From Bacteroidota bacterium (GTDB taxonomy: Bacteria > Bacteroidota > Bacteroidia > Chitinophagales > Chitinophagaceae), in contig CANHJA010000106.1 in the NCBI GenBank assembly GCA_947460795.1, forward strand, positions 1 to 7,750: a stretch of 7,750 nt of DNA. The letters are read 5' to 3'. Every line of letters starts with the position of its first letter. Position 1 is the first letter of the stretch. Under the pieces are notes generated by a model. That model searched no databases. It saw nothing but the letters and a program-made list of their open reading frames with translations, and was not told the DNA's origin. Positions 5,365 to 7,750 of this stretch are shown here, one piece after another. The position numbers and the translations under genes are program-made.

Positions 5365-7629
5365 TTATTTTACCAATAATCTTTGGGTCGATTTTTTTGA
5401 TCCAACTATTTCTTCAATAAGATAAATCCCTTTTGTCCATTGAGAGCAATCAATATTTTTTTCTTCGTTGGCTTTCAAATCAAAAGTTGCAATTTGTCTA
5501 CCAACCAAATCAAAAATTTTAATTGTAGTTGGATGATTTTTATTTCTTAAATTAAAGTTTTCTGTTGCTGGATTAGGAACAATATTTAATTTATCATCAA
5601 GTACTACATCTTTCACTGATAACGCGATGTTAGTTGGTTGTATAACATTTGAATTATAAATAAAATTCTTCCCGGTAAAAGTATTTTGAGCCCCAATAGT
5701 TATATTTTCTGGGATACTTGCACGATTTAATAATTCTCCATAAACTTTATATGTTCCATTCGGGATATTAGCAAAAGAGTAATATCCATTTGCACCTGTT
5801 TTACTATACGCAACAGGTTTATTGGTAGTAACATCCATTAAAATTAATGTTACATCTACATTGGATCTTTGCTTGTTAGCACCAGCAAATACATTTCCAG
5901 AAATGAATCCATTTCCTCCAGAATTAGTACCATAATTCATATAAATATCTTTGTTGTATGTATTTCCAAATAAAGTAACTACTTGTGCATCGTACCACAT
6001 CATTCCTGTTTGAAAATAGGTAGGAATATTATATGCGTAATCAGGACTGTTAGTATTTAAGGCCACTTTAATTCTATAATCATCAATGGGTTTATTATTA
6101 AATGTGTATTGACCAAATGCATTGGTTGTAGTTGAATCAATTGCTTCTAATTGACCTCCAGTCATTAATTTGATTAAATATACTTTTGCTTCATTGTTGC
6201 CTGGAGAAGTATATGCAAATGTATTGTCAAATTTGTAAATTGTACCAGAGATATCATAAAGAGTTACAGTAGGCGTGTTTACAGTAACTGTTGTACAAGT
6301 TTGAGTACAAGCACCACCAAAAGCATCTGCAATTTGCAAACAAACATTGTACGTTCCGCTTTGAGTAAAGCTATAAATAAATTGTGGATTGGTTGTAGAG
6401 GTAATAAAATTATTATTTACAAACCAAGAATAAACACTCCCTGTTGTTGCTGTGCTACTGCAGGATCCATCAAAATAATAATCGCTGGTAGAACCTGCCA
6501 CCTGTGAAACAGTTAAACAAGAAGTACAAGGAGGAGAATATGTGTAAACAAAAGAATAGTTACTATCACAAATTGCTCCAGTACTGTCTTTTACAAACAA
6601 TGCAATTAGTTGAGTTCCATAGGTTGGAAATCCTAAAAATTGTACAGAAGCATTATTTGATAAATTTACCCCATTTACATTCCAAGCAATCGAACCACCA
6701 AGAGGTATGTTGCTGCAATTGGCATCTACCATAATAGAATCGTAAGCAGCATTAAAATAAGAAGAATTGAAACAAGGTGTACAACCACCATTGTTAACAC
6801 CTCCTGTGTAAGATACAATTTGAGTAGTACTATCACATGCATTGTTTCCATTGCTGTCTGTTAACACCATTGATAATGAGTACGTTCCTGTTGAGGTAAG
6901 TTGCGTGTAAAAAGTTGGACTTGTTCCTTGTTGTTGTAAAACACCATTCAAATAAAATTTAAAACCATAATTTTGATTATTAAATTGACTGCTGTATCCA
7001 TCTGCACTTAAAAATCCAGTGAAATTATCTACGTATTGTGATAATGAAGCTATACAAGGATAGTTGATGTTTACTAGTACAGATTGACAAACTGTATCTG
7101 CGCAACCTCCAGCTGAAGTATCAGTTAACGTTAGGCAAGCATTGTAAGTACCAGAAGATGTATAAATATGATAACCAACAGAAGAGCCTGTTTGAGTAGT
7201 GCCGTCACCAAAATCCCAACTGTAATTTGCTGTATTGCTGCTAGGGTTATTTTGATAAAAATAATAAGCTCCTGCTCCAACACCATAGGAGATAAATTGA
7301 GCATTACAAGTTGGATTGATTGTAATAGTTTGTGTAGAAGTATCTGAACAATTTTGACCTAATAAAACCAACGAAATTGTGTGGGTTCCGTAATTATAAA
7401 ATGGGATTTGAATTTGAGGGAAAAACCAGGTAGTGTAATATTGATTATCGACATACCATGCATAATTAAAAAATCCATTTGAAGGAGTGCTGCAAGAGGC
7501 ATCTAAATTATATACAGAACTTTGTATAGAATCAGGCGTTATTGTAAAACATGATGTGCAATTTTGAGAAAACGAAATTTGGCTTGACAATGCCAAAAAT
7601 AGAATCGCTGTAAATAGTTTTTTTAACAT
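5365..7629 (-). CDS. Secreted multidomain protein: PKD-like repeats, two regulatory-like beta-sandwich domains, T9SS type A sorting domain
   Basis: This 754-residue protein begins with a Sec signal peptide (MLKKLFTAILFLALSS..., cleavage probably after about residue 21). Residues 24-451 contain five tandem PKD/Ig-like units; unit 2 holds the canonical PKD motif YSWDFGDGTT (136-145) and a YTSSGTYNACLTLTD stretch (156-170). Residues about 457-565 and 575-657 resemble carboxypeptidase regulatory-like / Cna-B domains, each with a T-N/G-A-F/N-G-Q/Y-Y-T/S-F turn (NAFGQYTF 503-510, GANGYYSF 612-619). The last 75 residues (680-754) are a type A T9SS sorting domain: LNIVPNPATENF, then IKIFDLVGRQIATFDL, a WTKGIYLIE turn and the terminal RLLVK. 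The protein should cross the outer membrane through the type IX system and be released or anchored at the surface. No catalytic domain is recognisable, so an adhesive or structural role is inferred. The gene is monocistronic, with its own promoter-like box and a strong terminator. Confidence 0.93.
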   Translation of the reverse strand: MLKKLFTAILFLALSSQISFSQNCTSCFTITPDSIQSSVYNLDASCSTPSNGFFNYAWYVDNQYYTTWFFPQIQIPFYNYGTHTISLVLLGQNCSDTSTQTITINPTCNAQFISYGVGAGAYYFYQNNPSSNTANYSWDFGDGTTQTGSSVGYHIYTSSGTYNACLTLTDTSAGGCADTVCQSVLVNINYPCIASLSQYVDNFTGFLSADGYSSQFNNQNYGFKFYLNGVLQQQGTSPTFYTQLTSTGTYSLSMVLTDSNGNNACDSTTQIVSYTGGVNNGGCTPCFNSSYFNAAYDSIMVDANCSNIPLGGSIAWNVNGVNLSNNASVQFLGFPTYGTQLIALFVKDSTGAICDSNYSFVYTYSPPCTSCLTVSQVAGSTSDYYFDGSCSSTATTGSVYSWFVNNNFITSTTNPQFIYSFTQSGTYNVCLQIADAFGGACTQTCTTVTVNTPTVTLYDISGTIYKFDNTFAYTSPGNNEAKVYLIKLMTGGQLEAIDSTTTNAFGQYTFNNKPIDDYRIKVALNTNSPDYAYNIPTYFQTGMMWYDAQVVTLFGNTYNKDIYMNYGTNSGGNGFISGNVFAGANKQRSNVDVTLILMDVTTNKPVAYSKTGANGYYSFANIPNGTYKVYGELLNRASIPENITIGAQNTFTGKNFIYNSNVIQPTNIALSVKDVVLDDKLNIVPNPATENFNLRNKNHPTTIKIFDLVGRQIATFDLKANEEKNIDCSQWTKGIYLIEEIVGSKKSTQRLLVK
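6277..7560 (-). repeat. Five tandem PKD-like protein repeats with two cysteine classes
   Basis: Units span about residues 24-106, 108-188, 192-275, 283-366 and 368-451, each 80-85 residues. Units 1, 4 and 5 share Cys-x2-Cys-x18-Cys at identical spacing (C24/C27/C46, C283/C286/C305, C368/C371/C390), followed 48-51 residues later by another Cys (C94, C354, C441). Units 2 and 3 open with a single Cys (C108, C192) and keep a late Cys (C176, C265). Only unit 2 has the textbook WDFGDG; the others are divergent (YAWYVDN, AWNVNG, YSWFVNN). Unit boundaries are my estimate from the recurring Cys and strand patterns. Confidence 0.75.
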
Positions 7630-7692
7630 AAAATAGATTTAATATTCTTAAGAGTGTAAATTTAAAAGATAGGTTTGTTAAAACTTGGAAGA

Positions 7693-7726
7693 CAAATCTA
7701 TATTGGATAATCAAAACTTATGACAA
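7693..7726 (-). promoter_or_regulatory. Possible promoter of the secreted PKD/T9SS protein gene
   Basis: TAGATTTG (7700-7693, minus strand) matches TAnnTTTG. A TTG (7726-7724) lies 23 nt further upstream, a long but conceivable spacing. The box ends 63 nt before the ATG, giving a longer leader than the other units. The remaining sequence to 7750 shows no gene. Confidence 0.35.
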
Positions 7727-7750
7727 TGTAAATATTATTGCAAACATTAA

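Noticed and set aside
6301..6734. Plus-strand frames inside the PKD-repeat region
   Set aside because: Cys- and Lys-rich translations arise from the antisense of Thr/Asn/Cys-rich repeats; there is no independent coding evidence.
7532..7714. Minus-strand 60-codon frame overlapping the signal-peptide region of the secreted protein
   Set aside because: It is out of frame with the real gene and covers its start and promoter region; the translation shows no family resemblance.

Overview
The window reads as chromosomal DNA of a member of the Bacteroidota. It is AT-rich (roughly two thirds A+T by eye). It encodes a secreted protein with a type IX secretion sorting domain, which is a Bacteroidota trait. 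Shine-Dalgarno sequences are absent before the starts, and four of the five visible transcription-unit starts have a TAnnTTTG box, the -7 element typical of this phylum. No tRNA, rRNA, transposase, integrase or CRISPR array is visible. I see no sign of recent transfer and nothing that amounts to a new defence or mobile system; most of the window is ordinary core and accessory gene content.

Layout. Positions 1-363 (+) hold the C-terminal half of a family 2 glycosyltransferase of the polyprenol-phosphate mannose synthase type, cut by the window edge. It converges on a GH3-family acyl-adenylate/amido-synthetase homologue (500-2029, -), which starts with TTG and has the best promoter match in the window. 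Upstream of it, in the same orientation but apparently with its own promoter, lies a pirin-family cupin protein (2158-3027, -). A 205-bp divergent region separates pirin from a cold-shock-domain protein with a highly charged N-terminal extension (3233-3685, +). That region contains an imperfect 17-bp direct repeat and a 10-bp palindrome. The cold-shock gene ends before a bidirectional hairpin terminator (about 3728-3757), which it shares with a convergent two-gene operon. This operon encodes an SRPBCC/AHSA1-type small-ligand-binding fold protein (4847-5263, -) followed 9 nt later by an AI-2E-family membrane protein (3812-4837, -).

A strong 15-bp hairpin with a T tract (5305-5345) ends the largest gene (5365-7629, -). 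Its product is a 754-residue exported protein with a signal peptide, five PKD/Ig-like repeats (three with an identically spaced cysteine pattern), two carboxypeptidase-regulatory-like beta-sandwich domains and a type A T9SS C-terminal sorting domain.

Apart from the SRPBCC/AI-2E pair, the genes look like independent transcription units, and I see no evidence for one pathway linking them. The points most worth a second look are the cysteine-patterned repeats of the secreted protein, the bacterial GH3 enzyme of unknown substrate, and the cold-shock gene, the only unit lacking the usual -7 box and the one lying next to the duplicated TTTATTGAC-type element.
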